From assembly GCA_963821705.1 (NCBI GenBank), contig CAWGEV010000006.1:186001-250000 (forward strand): a stretch of 64,000 bases of DNA. The letters run 5' to 3'. Source of the stretch: DASUPK01 sp963821705 (GTDB taxonomy: Bacteria; Actinomycetota; Thermoleophilia; Solirubrobacterales; 70-9). Shown here piece after piece: positions 32,398-40,562 of this stretch. A model generated the notes under the pieces. The model was not told where the DNA came from. It searched no databases and was given only the letters and a program-made list of their open reading frames with translations. Numbering within the stretch: position 1 is the first letter of the stretch; each line of letters opens with the position of its first letter. Both the position numbers and the translations under genes were made by a program.

Positions 32398-33336
32398 TTG
32401 GAAGAATCCGTGCTCGTGCCTGAGCTGCTCGACAAACGGCTGGTCTTCGTGACCGGCAAGGGCGGGGTCGGGAAGTCGACGATCTCGATCTCCCTGGGCC
32501 TCGCGGCGGCCGCCCGCGGCAAGCGGACGATCGTCTGCGAGATCGGCGGCCAGGAAACGGCCTCGCGCGTCTTCAGGCGTGCCGAGATCGGCTTCCACGA
32601 AGTCGAGGTGGCCGACAACCTCTGGGCCATTTCGATCGACCCCGACCACTCCCTGCGTGAGTACCTCCTGCTTCAGCTCAGGGTGCGCGCCATGCGAGAC
32701 ATGTTGGTTCGCTCCCGAATCTTCAACTACCTCGCCGCGGCCACCCCCGGGCTCAAGGAGCTGGTCACGATCGGCAAGATCTGGGAGCTCGCCCAGCCCG
32801 ACCGCAAGGTCAAGAAGGCGCAGGAGTACGACCTGGTGATCGTCGACGCCCCCGCCACGGGGCACGGGATCGGGTTCCTCCAGACGCCGCGGACCTTCGC
32901 CGGCATCGCGCGCGTCGGGCCGATCCACTCCCAGGCCGAGGCGCTCGACCGCTTCATCACCGACCACGACACCACCGGCGTCGCGATCGTCTCCCTGCCC
33001 GAGGAGATGCCGGTGAACGAGTCCGCCTCGCTCGAGGAGGCGCTGCGCGACGACATCGGCATGGCCGTCGACCGCGTCTACATGAACGCGCTCTACCCGG
33101 AGCGCTTCTCGAAGAAGGACGCCTCGGAGCTCGAGAGGGCCCTCGAGGAGGCCGACGGGCCCGCCCGCGCGGCCGTGCGGGCGGCGCTCTCGGAGTTCCG
33201 GCGCTCGCGCTCGCAGCGCGACCAGCTCCAGCGGCTGAAGCGGGCCGTCTCCGTGCCCGTCAAGACGCTGCCCTTCATCTTCAAGCCGCAGCTCGACGTG
33301 CCCTCGCTCCAGCGTCTGGCCGGGGCCCTGGTCTGA
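32398..33336 (+). CDS. ArsA/Get3-like ATPase A (BagA-like)
   Basis: A 312-residue P-loop ATPase, shorter than classic ArsA. Walker A is VFVTGKGGVGKSTISISLGLAAA (near 16-38), then IVCEIGGQE and VIVDAPATGHGIGFLQTP (switch II/Walker B). It matches the first member of the mycobacterial Rv3679-Rv3680 (BagA/BagB) pair, two Get3-like proteins that act together. The end overlaps the next ATG by one base (TGATG). The start is probably TTG 32398 (LEESVLVPE); GTG 32410 is a possible alternative. It is divergent from the ParA/FtsZ operon. Confidence 0.82.
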   Translation: MEESVLVPELLDKRLVFVTGKGGVGKSTISISLGLAAAARGKRTIVCEIGGQETASRVFRRAEIGFHEVEVADNLWAISIDPDHSLREYLLLQLRVRAMRDMLVRSRIFNYLAAATPGLKELVTIGKIWELAQPDRKVKKAQEYDLVIVDAPATGHGIGFLQTPRTFAGIARVGPIHSQAEALDRFITDHDTTGVAIVSLPEEMPVNESASLEEALRDDIGMAVDRVYMNALYPERFSKKDASELERALEEADGPARAAVRAALSEFRRSRSQRDQLQRLKRAVSVPVKTLPFIFKPQLDVPSLQRLAGALV

Positions 33337-34481
33337 TGCCCAGCATCACCGACATCGTCGAGGGCCGCGGGATCTGCATCTGCGCGGGATCCGGCGGAGT
33401 GGGCAAGACCACCACCTCGGCCGCCCTGGCCGCGGGCCTGGCCGCGCGCGGCCAGAAGGTCTGCGTTCTCACCATCGACCCGGCCAAGCGACTGGCGGAC
33501 TCCCTGGGCCTCGAGGAGCTCGGCAACACGCCCAAGCAGGTAGACCCCAAGCTCTTCGAGCCGTCCGGCGTCGAGCTGAAGGGCGAGCTCTGGGCGATGA
33601 TGCTCGACGCCAAGGCGACCTTCGACGAGCTCGTCCGCAAGCACGCGCCGGACGCCGAGACGCGCGACCGGATCCTCGAGAACCGGATCTACCGCCAGCT
33701 CTCCAACGCGCTCGCCGGCTCGCAGGAGTACATGGCGATGGAGAAGCTCTTCGAGATCCACCAGGAGGGCCGCTACGACTTCCTGGTCCTCGACACTCCG
33801 CCCTCCCGCAACGCCCTCGACTTCCTCGACGCGCCGAAGCGCCTTACGCAATTCATCGAGGGCCGCGGGATGCAGATGTTCATGAAGCCGACCGGGATCG
33901 CGACGAGGGTGGTCGGACGCGGGAGCTCCATGATCTTCAGCGTGCTGAAGCGGGTGACGGGCCTGGACCTGCTCACCGACCTGAGCGAGTTCTTTCAGGC
34001 CTTCAGCGGCATGGTCGACGGCTTCCGGGAGCGCGCGAAGCGGGTCTCCGAGCTGCTCGCCGACCCGGCGACGACCTTCGTCGTCGTCTGCGGCCCGCAG
34101 GGCGAGCCGATCGAGGAGGCCGTCTATTTCCACCGCAAGCTGGTCGAGGCGAAGCTGCCCGTCGGCGGCGTGATCGTCAACAAGGTCCACTACGAGGCCG
34201 CCGAGGAGGCCGAGGGCGAGGCGGAGGCCGACCTCCACGGCCTGCTCGACGACGAGCTGGCGGAGCGGGTGGCCCGGAACTTCGCCGACTACCAGTCGCT
34301 CGCCCAGCGCGACGCCCAGAACGTCGAGCATCTGCGCAAGGAGCTCAACCCGAGGGCCGTGATCCGCGTGCCGTACCTCGACGAGGACGTCCACGACCTC
34401 CGGGCGCTGCTGGAGATCGATCGCTACCTGTTCGCGACCGAGGAGCAGCGCGAGGCGCTGGCCGCCTCAGGAGCCGCCTGA
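33336..34481 (+). CDS. ArsA/Get3-like ATPase B (BagB-like)
   Basis: A 381-residue ATPase. Walker A is ICICAGSGGVGKTTTSAALAA (starting near 13), followed by VLTIDPAKRLADSLGL (A') and FLVLDTPPSRNALDFLD (switch II). The C-terminal half holds long helices (LTDLSEFFQAFSGMVDGFRERA) and a Glu-rich stretch (AAEEAEGEAEADLHG). Mycobacterial BagA/BagB form a complex needed under some carbon conditions; the client proteins are not established. Translation is coupled to the first ATPase by TGATG. The 3' end overlaps the convergent 34467 gene by 15 bases. Confidence 0.84.
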   Translation: MPSITDIVEGRGICICAGSGGVGKTTTSAALAAGLAARGQKVCVLTIDPAKRLADSLGLEELGNTPKQVDPKLFEPSGVELKGELWAMMLDAKATFDELVRKHAPDAETRDRILENRIYRQLSNALAGSQEYMAMEKLFEIHQEGRYDFLVLDTPPSRNALDFLDAPKRLTQFIEGRGMQMFMKPTGIATRVVGRGSSMIFSVLKRVTGLDLLTDLSEFFQAFSGMVDGFRERAKRVSELLADPATTFVVVCGPQGEPIEEAVYFHRKLVEAKLPVGGVIVNKVHYEAAEEAEGEAEADLHGLLDDELAERVARNFADYQSLAQRDAQNVEHLRKELNPRAVIRVPYLDEDVHDLRALLEIDRYLFATEEQREALAASGAA

Positions 34482-36152
34482 GCGACGCTCGTATCTGAGC
34501 TCGCCGACGTTCCAGTCGGTCGCGTCCGGCACCGGGAAGAGGTAGCGAACGCGGTCCTTGGAGGGCTCGCGGTTCGAGTGGTCCCGGCGGCGGGGCCGCG
34601 CGAAGGCGGGCCACTCGGGTTCGCCGTCGCCGGCTGAGAACCAATCAGCCCGATCCCCGGTGTCGGGTGGGGGCGAAGCGGGATGGTCGCTTTCGGCACC
34701 CATGAGATCGGGTAATTCGACGTGATCGACAATGATCCTCGTCGTCTGCTGCCGATCCTCCTCGCCCCCGCGGACGGACAAATCGTCCAATTGGTTCGTC
34801 TCCGTCCCATCGTCGTTTGACGTCCGGTGGACCTCGATCTCCTCCTCGCCCAGGTGCCCATCGGCGATGGCGGAGAGATCCAGCCCCTCGTCGCCCGTGG
34901 GGTCCGGGAGGTGCCATTCGGCGGTCTCCCCGATCCCCGGCGCGTCGACGTGCGTGGCGGAGAGGCCGTCGGAGAGCAGGACCTCGTCGGCCGCCGCACG
35001 CAGGTCTCCTCCCAGCTCACCCGTTGCGAGGCCCTTGAGCAGCCGCCGCAGCAGCTCCTCCAGCTCCGCGATCACGTCGAGAGGCGAGGCGGCGGCCACC
35101 GGGCGGTAGCGCCCCCCGCTCATCAGCTTTCGCTCGATCGCCAGCGCCCGCTCCACCGTGACGCGGCCCTGCTCGCGCTCGTGCGGCTCGCAGGCGAGCG
35201 CCGCGACGCGCGCCGAAAGTGTCGTCCGGTTGGGTCCGCCGCCCTCGAGCAGCCCGCGTAGGGCGAGCAGGTAATCGCTGAGCGCCTCGATCAGCGAGCC
35301 GCGCTCGGCGCCCAGCTCGAAGCGCGACGCGGCCCAGTCCAACGCCGGGATCCGCGAACCGCGCTCGGCAAGGGCGCGCGAGAAGCTCTCGAGGTCGCCG
35401 ACCTCGTTACCCGTCAGGCGGTAGCCGCCCTGGCGCGGGCGGGCGGCGCCGGTGCCGAAGCGCTCCCAGCCGCCAGTGCGCCTGGCCCAGCCGTGGTCGG
35501 ACAGGCCGACCGCACCGGGCCGGAACAGCCTCAGCGTGCGCAGGGCGCGCCGCAGATCATCCGCCACGGCGGCCGCCGGAGCGACCGCCGCCAGCCCGCA
35601 GCTCAGGCAGGCCAGGAAGCCCGGCTTCCCGCGGCCGCCGGAGCGCGTCGCGTCCACGGCGTCCACCGGCGCGTCCTCGACCAGGTCGGCGCGCACGATC
35701 CGGACCCCATCAAGCTCGATCTCGTCCTTGGGCATGTGGAAGCCCACGAGCGGGACGATCACCTCCCCGGCCGGCGTGACGTCGTCGGAATCGGAGCGGA
35801 TGGTCGACACCACCCCGTCGATCGCACCCCGAAGCCGGTCGCCGGCGATCTCGAACTCCGTCTTGCCCTCCCAGAGGCCGACCATGAAGCCGATCGCGGA
35901 CTCCTCGCCGGCGATCTCGCGCACCTCGACGAAGGCCTCCAGGCGCCTCAGCTCGGCCAGGTGCCGCTCGATGAACTGCCCCGTGAGCGGAGCGTAGGAG
36001 TACATCGGCAGCGGCCCGTCGTCGGTGGGCTCGAGATCGAAGGGCATCTCCGCCCCGGTCGCGAGCAGCTCCTCGAACAGGTCGGCCGCCTCGACGGCGA
36101 GGCGCCTCAGCGCCTCCTCGAGCCTCTCTGTGGTGCTCTCAAGCGTCGTCAC
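34467..36152 (-). CDS. Large protein of unknown function with a possible HEPN-like helical domain
   Basis: A 561-residue soluble protein. The first 200 residues mix short strands and helices with EVIVPLVGFHMPKDEIELDGVRIV. The centre (about 290-420) resembles ApeA-type HEPN bundles: ALDWAASRFELGAERGSLIEALSDYLLALRGLLEGG (quoted as a description of positions 288-323) and the C-terminal RKLMSGGRY. The usual R-x4-H nuclease motif is absent there, so it may be inactive. The last 150 residues are acidic and disordered, and the C-terminus is basic. GTG 36152 is preferred over the longer frame, which translates repeat DNA. No function is assigned. Confidence 0.5.
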   Translation of the reverse strand: MTTLESTTERLEEALRRLAVEAADLFEELLATGAEMPFDLEPTDDGPLPMYSYAPLTGQFIERHLAELRRLEAFVEVREIAGEESAIGFMVGLWEGKTEFEIAGDRLRGAIDGVVSTIRSDSDDVTPAGEVIVPLVGFHMPKDEIELDGVRIVRADLVEDAPVDAVDATRSGGRGKPGFLACLSCGLAAVAPAAAVADDLRRALRTLRLFRPGAVGLSDHGWARRTGGWERFGTGAARPRQGGYRLTGNEVGDLESFSRALAERGSRIPALDWAASRFELGAERGSLIEALSDYLLALRGLLEGGGPNRTTLSARVAALACEPHEREQGRVTVERALAIERKLMSGGRYRPVAAASPLDVIAELEELLRRLLKGLATGELGGDLRAAADEVLLSDGLSATHVDAPGIGETAEWHLPDPTGDEGLDLSAIADGHLGEEEIEVHRTSNDDGTETNQLDDLSVRGGEEDRQQTTRIIVDHVELPDLMGAESDHPASPPPDTGDRADWFSAGDGEPEWPAFARPRRRDHSNREPSKDRVRYLFPVPDATDWNVGELRYERRSGGS

Positions 36153-36224
36153 GCAATCCGGATTCGCCCGTCCTTGGGGGCGTTCCTGCGCGTGAACGCG
36201 GAGTTGCAGCGCTGAGCGAGGGAC

Positions 36225-36501
36225 GCACGTCAAAAGCCGCAATGAAGGCAGGTGGCCCGGAGGGGTTGGATTAATGAAGGGAGGTGGCCCCGGAGAGGTT
36301 GGAGGCCTGAGCACGGGCCTCTGGAGAGTTTTGTGGCCCATAGGGCCCCAAACGCTCCAGAAGGCGGGGCGGGCCGGGGCGCGGCCGACTCGTCGTTTGC
36401 AGCCTTTCAGGGGCTATAGCACCGGAAAGGCTGCAATCGACGCTTTGGGGCGCCGCGGGCGGCCGAACGACTCGGACCCTCCCCCTTCATTGCCGGTTTT
36501 T
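36225..36501. repeat. MITE-like inverted-repeat element, family B, copy 2
   Basis: The outer 24 bases (36225-36248) differ from copy 1 at only three positions, and an inverted version lies at 36484-36501. The GAAGG(C/G)AGGTGGCCC motif occurs twice inside (36241-36258 and 36274-36290). The central hairpin (36321-36360) shares the CCATAGGGCCCCAAAC core with copy 1. A second perfect 12-base stem (TTGCAGCCTTTC/GAAAGGCTGCAA) at 36397-36436 has a loop containing GCTATAGC. The element fills the gap between two minus-strand genes. Confidence 0.7.
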
Positions 36502-36516
36502 CGAGCTTCGGCGTGC

Positions 36517-36855
36517 CTACGCGGCCACGCCGGCGGGCTGGCGCTCCTCGATCGGGAGCCAGCGGCGGCCGTAGGAGCGCATGTCCTCGATCAGCGGGAC
36601 GAGGGCCTGGCCCTTGTCGGTGAGCTGGTAGGTCACGCGCGGGGGCACCTCGGGGAAGGTGCGGCGCTCGACTATCCCCTGCTCCTCGAGCGCCCTCAGG
36701 CGCAGCGAGAGGGTCCGCGGGCTGATGCCCTCCAGGGAGCGCTCCAGCTCGCAGAAGCGGAGCGAGGAGTCCGCCAGGTCGCGGATGATCAGAAGAGTCC
36801 ACTTGCCGGAGATGACCTCGGCCGTCCGGCAGACGGGACATTCGCGGTCGAACAC
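36517..36855 (-). CDS. HxlR-family winged-helix regulator (second)
   Basis: A 112-residue compact HxlR protein with no added zinc domain. CPVCRTAEVISGKWTLLIIRDL starts at residue 6, with two Cys in a CPxC arrangement. RFCELERSLEGISPRTLSLRLRALEEQGI is the recognition region, and ERRTFPEVPPRVTYQLTDKG the wing. Its start is GTG 36855. AGAATA on the plus strand (TATTCT on the coding strand) lies seven bases upstream, giving a leaderless mRNA. An inverted repeat just upstream is a good autoregulatory site. The target gene is unknown; the closest gene on the other side is the last pilus gene. Confidence 0.88.
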   Translation of the reverse strand: MFDRECPVCRTAEVISGKWTLLIIRDLADSSLRFCELERSLEGISPRTLSLRLRALEEQGIVERRTFPEVPPRVTYQLTDKGQALVPLIEDMRSYGRRWLPIEERQPAGVAA

Positions 36856-36862
36856 GCACCCC

Positions 36863-36887
36863 AGAATAGCGGCAAAGCTTTACTTTG
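36863..36887 (-). promoter_or_regulatory. -10 box and CAAAG-N5-CTTTG operator of the second HxlR gene
   Basis: TATTCT (coding strand, 36868-36863) is seven bases before the GTG. Immediately upstream, CAAAG-N5-CTTTG at 36873-36887 forms a perfect inverted repeat where the -35 region should be. It has the same geometry (5-N5-5) as the operators before the first HxlR gene, but a different sequence. Confidence 0.6.
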
Positions 36888-36908
36888 TGAAGCGCTGGGA
36901 CTGGGCGC

Positions 36909-37700
36909 TCAGCCGGGCGGCTGGGAGCTGGTCACGCGCTTGATCCGGGTGACCTGGAGGTGGTAGGTCTTGCCGTCCGGCGCGTAGATCAGGTCCGCCC
37001 CGGCGCCCGGCCCCAGCCCAAGAAGCTGGCAGTCGTCGGCCGTCGGGAAGCAGGTGCCGTTGCCGCCGACGCCGGAGACGTCCTTTGAGACCAGGAAGAG
37101 AGCCTGGCTCCCCGCCGAGGTGGTGCCCAGGTAGACGAGCACCGGCTTCTCCTGACTGGGAAGGAACTGGAACTGGCTGATCCCGTTGAGTTGAGCCGGC
37201 GTCCCCCCCGCCTCGCCGACTGAGACGCTGGTGGCGTAGTACGTGTAGGTGGTCGCGCCGCCCTTCTGTTCCTTCTTGTAGCCGCCGACGCCACCGCCAC
37301 CGCCGCCGTTTCCGCCAGTCCCGCCACCGGCGCCCCCGGAGACCGACGTGCTCGATCCCGTGCCGGTCGAGGTGACCTGGTCGAGAGTGGTCGCGCTGGC
37401 CGCGCCAGTCGCGAAGTGCTGGACGAACGGGTCCTTCGCGGCGAGGTCGTTGAGCCGCTTCTTGAAGTTCCGGACGCCGGGGTGGTAGGCCACCACGGCG
37501 TTCTCGCTCTGCGGCGAGCTGGTGACCGCGGCCGGGGCGCTGAGTCCGAGGGCGGCCGGCGACTTGGGGCTCGAGCTCGAGACGAGGACCGGGACTGCGA
37601 TGATCGCAACGAGCAGCATGATCACGACGAGCAGCAGGTTGCGGCTGCGCAGGTCATAGAGCACGTCTCCGAAGAACTTCTGGACCTTCCAGGGCTTCAC
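36909..37700 (-). CDS. Membrane-anchored protein at the PilP position of the pilus cluster
   Basis: A 263-residue protein with a cytoplasmic N-terminus (MKPWKVQKFFGDVLYDLRSR) and one membrane helix (NLLLVVIMLLVAIIAVPVLV). Its extracytoplasmic part is Ser/Gly-rich with a GGGTGGNGGGGGG spacer. A C-terminal compact domain (TYTYYATSVSVGEAGG to YHLQVTRIKRV) contains one Cys pair (GTCFPTADDCQLL). It overlaps pilO by four bases and closes the operon, so it probably completes the PilMNO alignment complex. It does not look like classic lipoprotein PilP. Confidence 0.6.
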   Translation of the reverse strand: MKPWKVQKFFGDVLYDLRSRNLLLVVIMLLVAIIAVPVLVSSSSPKSPAALGLSAPAAVTSSPQSENAVVAYHPGVRNFKKRLNDLAAKDPFVQHFATGAASATTLDQVTSTGTGSSTSVSGGAGGGTGGNGGGGGGVGGYKKEQKGGATTYTYYATSVSVGEAGGTPAQLNGISQFQFLPSQEKPVLVYLGTTSAGSQALFLVSKDVSGVGGNGTCFPTADDCQLLGLGPGAGADLIYAPDGKTYHLQVTRIKRVTSSQPPG

Positions 37701-38626
37701 TTGGACACCACCGCGCTGGTCGTCTGGGCCTGAGGAGTGCTCGGGCTGGTCGGGGCGGCGGGTCCGCTCGGGGACGCGCCGGCGGTCAGGCCCTGATCCT
37801 GGGGCGTCACGTAGGTGGTGACCAGGAAGTCGGCCTTGAGAACCGGCGAGCTTCCGGGCCCGCCGCCGTTCAGCGCGAAGCCGTTGATCGTGATCAGCCG
37901 CCCGTTGGAGGAGACCTCGGTGCCGCCGTCTCTCGGGGTGACGAGACCTTCGATCCCGCCGATGAAGTTCGAGATGTTGAAGAAGCTCCCCCGGAAGCTG
38001 AGGTCGTAGGGGAGCGTGGGCAGCCCGGCCGGCCCGACGACCGCCCCGATCGGGAGGGTCGCGGCCGAGGCTTCGGTCGCCGGAGCCACCGTCGCGGCGG
38101 CGCTCGCCGTGGACGTGGTGCCGGTCGAGCTGGAGCTCGTCGTGCCAGTGGTGGCCCCGGTCGATCCGGTGGTCGAGGCGCCGGTCGAGGCCTGGGTCGG
38201 CGCGCTCGAGGTGGATCCCGTCGAGCCGGTCGGCGGCGGTGTCGTCGGCGCCGGTGTCGTCGGCGTCGACGAGGTCCCGGTTCCCTCGGTCGCAGAGCTC
38301 TGGCTGAGCGAGATGCCGCGGAACTTGACCTGCGAGCCATGGGAGATCGAGGCGAGCTGCACCATCGTCGACGCGGTGTCCGCCTGAGCCGGAACCGCCT
38401 TGCCGAGCACGACGAGGCGGCCGTAGTAGCGCGGGAACTGCTGGCGCGCCTGATCGGCGAAGTCGGCGACCTGCTGCTCGTGCGAGATCGAGGCGTGCAG
38501 GTCGGCGATCTGCTTGTTGAGCTGGCTGGCCTGGTCGCGCTTCGGCGCGAGCACGAGAGCGTAGAAGCCGACCGCCAGCGCGGCGAGGACGACCCCGAGA
38601 ATGATGGCTCGATCGCTCGCCTTCAC
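37697..38626 (-). CDS. pilO: PilO-like type IV pilus assembly protein
   Basis: A 309-residue bitopic protein. The membrane helix is IILGVVLAALAVGFYALVLAPKR (near 7-29), followed by the PilO coiled coil (RDQASQLNKQIADLHASISHEQQVADFADQARQQFPRYY, residues 30-68). A large Thr/Ser/Gly/Pro-rich insertion (about 115-190) is inserted into the globular ferredoxin-like domain, whose remainder includes LPYDLSFRGSFFNISNFIGGIEGLV. The C-terminus is Thr/Ala-rich. The low-complexity insertion is unusual for PilO. It starts one base after pilN and overlaps the next gene by ATGA. Confidence 0.8.
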   Translation of the reverse strand: MKASDRAIILGVVLAALAVGFYALVLAPKRDQASQLNKQIADLHASISHEQQVADFADQARQQFPRYYGRLVVLGKAVPAQADTASTMVQLASISHGSQVKFRGISLSQSSATEGTGTSSTPTTPAPTTPPPTGSTGSTSSAPTQASTGASTTGSTGATTGTTSSSSTGTTSTASAAATVAPATEASAATLPIGAVVGPAGLPTLPYDLSFRGSFFNISNFIGGIEGLVTPRDGGTEVSSNGRLITINGFALNGGGPGSSPVLKADFLVTTYVTPQDQGLTAGASPSGPAAPTSPSTPQAQTTSAVVSK

Positions 38627-38627
38627 C

Positions 38628-39407
38628 TCAGCCTCCCGTGGACGCGGTCGAGGCGGTCTGGGACGCGAGCTGTGATCCGCTGCCGGCCAGGGTCGACGGC
38701 ACGGACGGAGAGGAGCTTGCCGTCGCCGGAGTCGGGACGGCGTCGAAGGCGACGACGATCTCGAACTTGGCGATGAAGTTCTTCGTCCGGCAGTCGGTGT
38801 TCGAGCCCGTATCGGACCCGGTGGTGGTCGACGAGCTGGAGGTGCCGCCGCTCACATCCGGCTTCTGGGAGGACTGGACGCCGACGCGGGTGACGCCGTC
38901 GATCTCCTCGAGGTTCGAGACGAACCCGGCGACGGCGTCCTGGCTCGGAGCGCACCCGACGATCTCGAGCGCGGGACCGGGGACGCTGGCGCGGGTGGGG
39001 ATCTCGGGAGCGTTCTGAACGGACACGGTCGGGTCGACCGTCCCAGCCACCTGCACGAGCCAGACGTCCGAGGGGATCACCCTGGCAAGCTCGTTGAGCA
39101 CCCGCTGCCAGTCGAAGCGGCTCTGCGCCAGGCTGGTCACGGTATCGGAGCGCTGCTGCTGCATCGCCCGGAAGTCGGCGAAGGCCTGCAGGCTCTGAGC
39201 CCTGGCGGTCGCCTGCTGCTCCTGCTGCTGCAGGTCCGCTATCTCGTTCTTTCGGTCGTTCACCTGCTTGCTGGTGAAGGCGAGGGCGATCACGGCGAGG
39301 AGCGCCAGGCCGAGACCCCCGATGAGGACGTACGAGAACGCGCCGGTCCGCATCGGCGAGCGGTCGCTGCCGCGCTGGTCGCTCGGGATCAGGTTGACGG
39401 GACGCAC
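38628..39407 (-). CDS. pilN: PilN-like type IV pilus assembly protein
   Basis: A 259-residue bitopic protein. It begins MRPVNLIPSDQRG, the conserved short cytoplasmic PilN peptide (the xNLIP motif) that docks on PilM. A membrane helix lies near 27-46, then a coiled coil (VNDRKNEIADLQQQEQQATARAQSLQAF from 50). The globular domain has FDWQRVLNELARVIPSDVWLVQV. The C-terminal part is Ser/Thr-rich with two distant Cys (VGCAPS, NTDCRTKNF). Its position directly after pilM and before pilO confirms the assignment. Confidence 0.88.
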   Translation of the reverse strand: MRPVNLIPSDQRGSDRSPMRTGAFSYVLIGGLGLALLAVIALAFTSKQVNDRKNEIADLQQQEQQATARAQSLQAFADFRAMQQQRSDTVTSLAQSRFDWQRVLNELARVIPSDVWLVQVAGTVDPTVSVQNAPEIPTRASVPGPALEIVGCAPSQDAVAGFVSNLEEIDGVTRVGVQSSQKPDVSGGTSSSSTTTGSDTGSNTDCRTKNFIAKFEIVVAFDAVPTPATASSSPSVPSTLAGSGSQLASQTASTASTGG

Positions 39408-39408
39408 G

Positions 39409-40497
39409 TCAGCTCACTCCCCCGAGTGCCAGTCCGTAGGAGACAGTCAGGCGGGCGGCATCCTCCTGGTCCAGGTGCGAGAGGGCGGGCGGGAGCTCGA
39501 ACGAGATGCCGAGCCCGAGGCCCTGCTGGATGCGCTTCGGGAGGCCGGCGATGGCGCTGCCCGCGCCGCAGATCACTACTCGCTCGACCGTTGTGACCCC
39601 CTCCTGGGCCCCGTAGAAGTCCATCGACATGCGCAGCTCGTCGATCAGCTTCGCGGCCCCCTCCTCGAGGACCTCGCGGGCGGCGTCGACACCGGGCTTG
39701 TCGTCCCCGAACAGATCGAGTTCCTCGTCGAGGCCGACCTCCATCAGGGACTCCTGGGCCTCGTCGGTCGAGATGCCCTCGCGGGACGCGAGCCGCTCGG
39801 CGATCGTCTCGATACCGAAGGGGCTGACCCGAGTGAAGACGCACTCCCCGCCCCGCGCCACCGCGAGGTTGGTGATGTCCCCGAAGTGGCAGTAGAGGGT
39901 CGTGGTCGGCGGCATATCGCCGAGCTCGGCCGGGACGTCACTGGTCTGGTCGAGCGCCCTGATCATCCCGAACGCCGAGAGGTCGATGCCGACTGGCTGA
40001 AGGCCCGCGGCCCGCACCGCCTCCAGCAGCGCCACGACCATGTCCCGGCGCGCCGCGACAACCAGCACGTCCATCAGGCGGTTACCGTCCGGCCCGTTTC
40101 GCTTGCCGATCACGCGATGGTCGAGGACCGCCTGGTCCAGTGGCATCGAGATCGCGTCCTGGGCCCGGAAGCGGATCGCGGTATCGAGCTCGTCGGGCTC
40201 CTCGATCAGCGGCAGCTCGAGAGTGCGGACGACCACCCGCTGGTTGGCGACACCGAGGCGGACCGAGCGGTTCAGCTTGTGGCGCCCGAACAGGTCCTTG
40301 AGCGCGTCGGAGAGGGCGTCGGAGTTCTGGATGTCCCCCTCGCGGATCACACCTGACTCCAGCGGCACGATCGCCGTCCCGCCGACGGCGCGGCCGTTGT
40401 TCGTCGACACCTCGGCGGCGGCGATGCTGCCCGACTCGATGTCGAGGCCGACGACTGAGTTGTTCTTCTTGACAGAGAGCATCGGTGGACGGGTCAT
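39409..40497 (-). CDS. pilM: PilM actin-like type IV pilus assembly protein
   Basis: A 362-residue cytoplasmic actin/FtsA-fold ATPase. NSVVGLDIESGSIAAAEV is the phosphate-1 motif near 13, TTTLYCHFGDITNLAVARGG is the phosphate-2 motif, and VERVVICGAGSAIAGLPKRI is the adenosine motif. It binds the PilN tail and anchors the PilNO complex to the cytoplasmic side. ATG 40497 has a strong GGAGAGGAG site upstream and is correct; the long open frame before it is antisense. It lies 65 bases after pilD and one base before pilN. Confidence 0.92.
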   Translation of the reverse strand: MTRPPMLSVKKNNSVVGLDIESGSIAAAEVSTNNGRAVGGTAIVPLESGVIREGDIQNSDALSDALKDLFGRHKLNRSVRLGVANQRVVVRTLELPLIEEPDELDTAIRFRAQDAISMPLDQAVLDHRVIGKRNGPDGNRLMDVLVVAARRDMVVALLEAVRAAGLQPVGIDLSAFGMIRALDQTSDVPAELGDMPPTTTLYCHFGDITNLAVARGGECVFTRVSPFGIETIAERLASREGISTDEAQESLMEVGLDEELDLFGDDKPGVDAAREVLEEGAAKLIDELRMSMDFYGAQEGVTTVERVVICGAGSAIAGLPKRIQQGLGLGISFELPPALSHLDQEDAARLTVSYGLALGGVS

Positions 40498-40562
40498 GCG
40501 TCTCCTCTCCCATCGGCCGCCAGGCACGATCCCGCCATACCCAAGAATGATGAGACGCGTGC

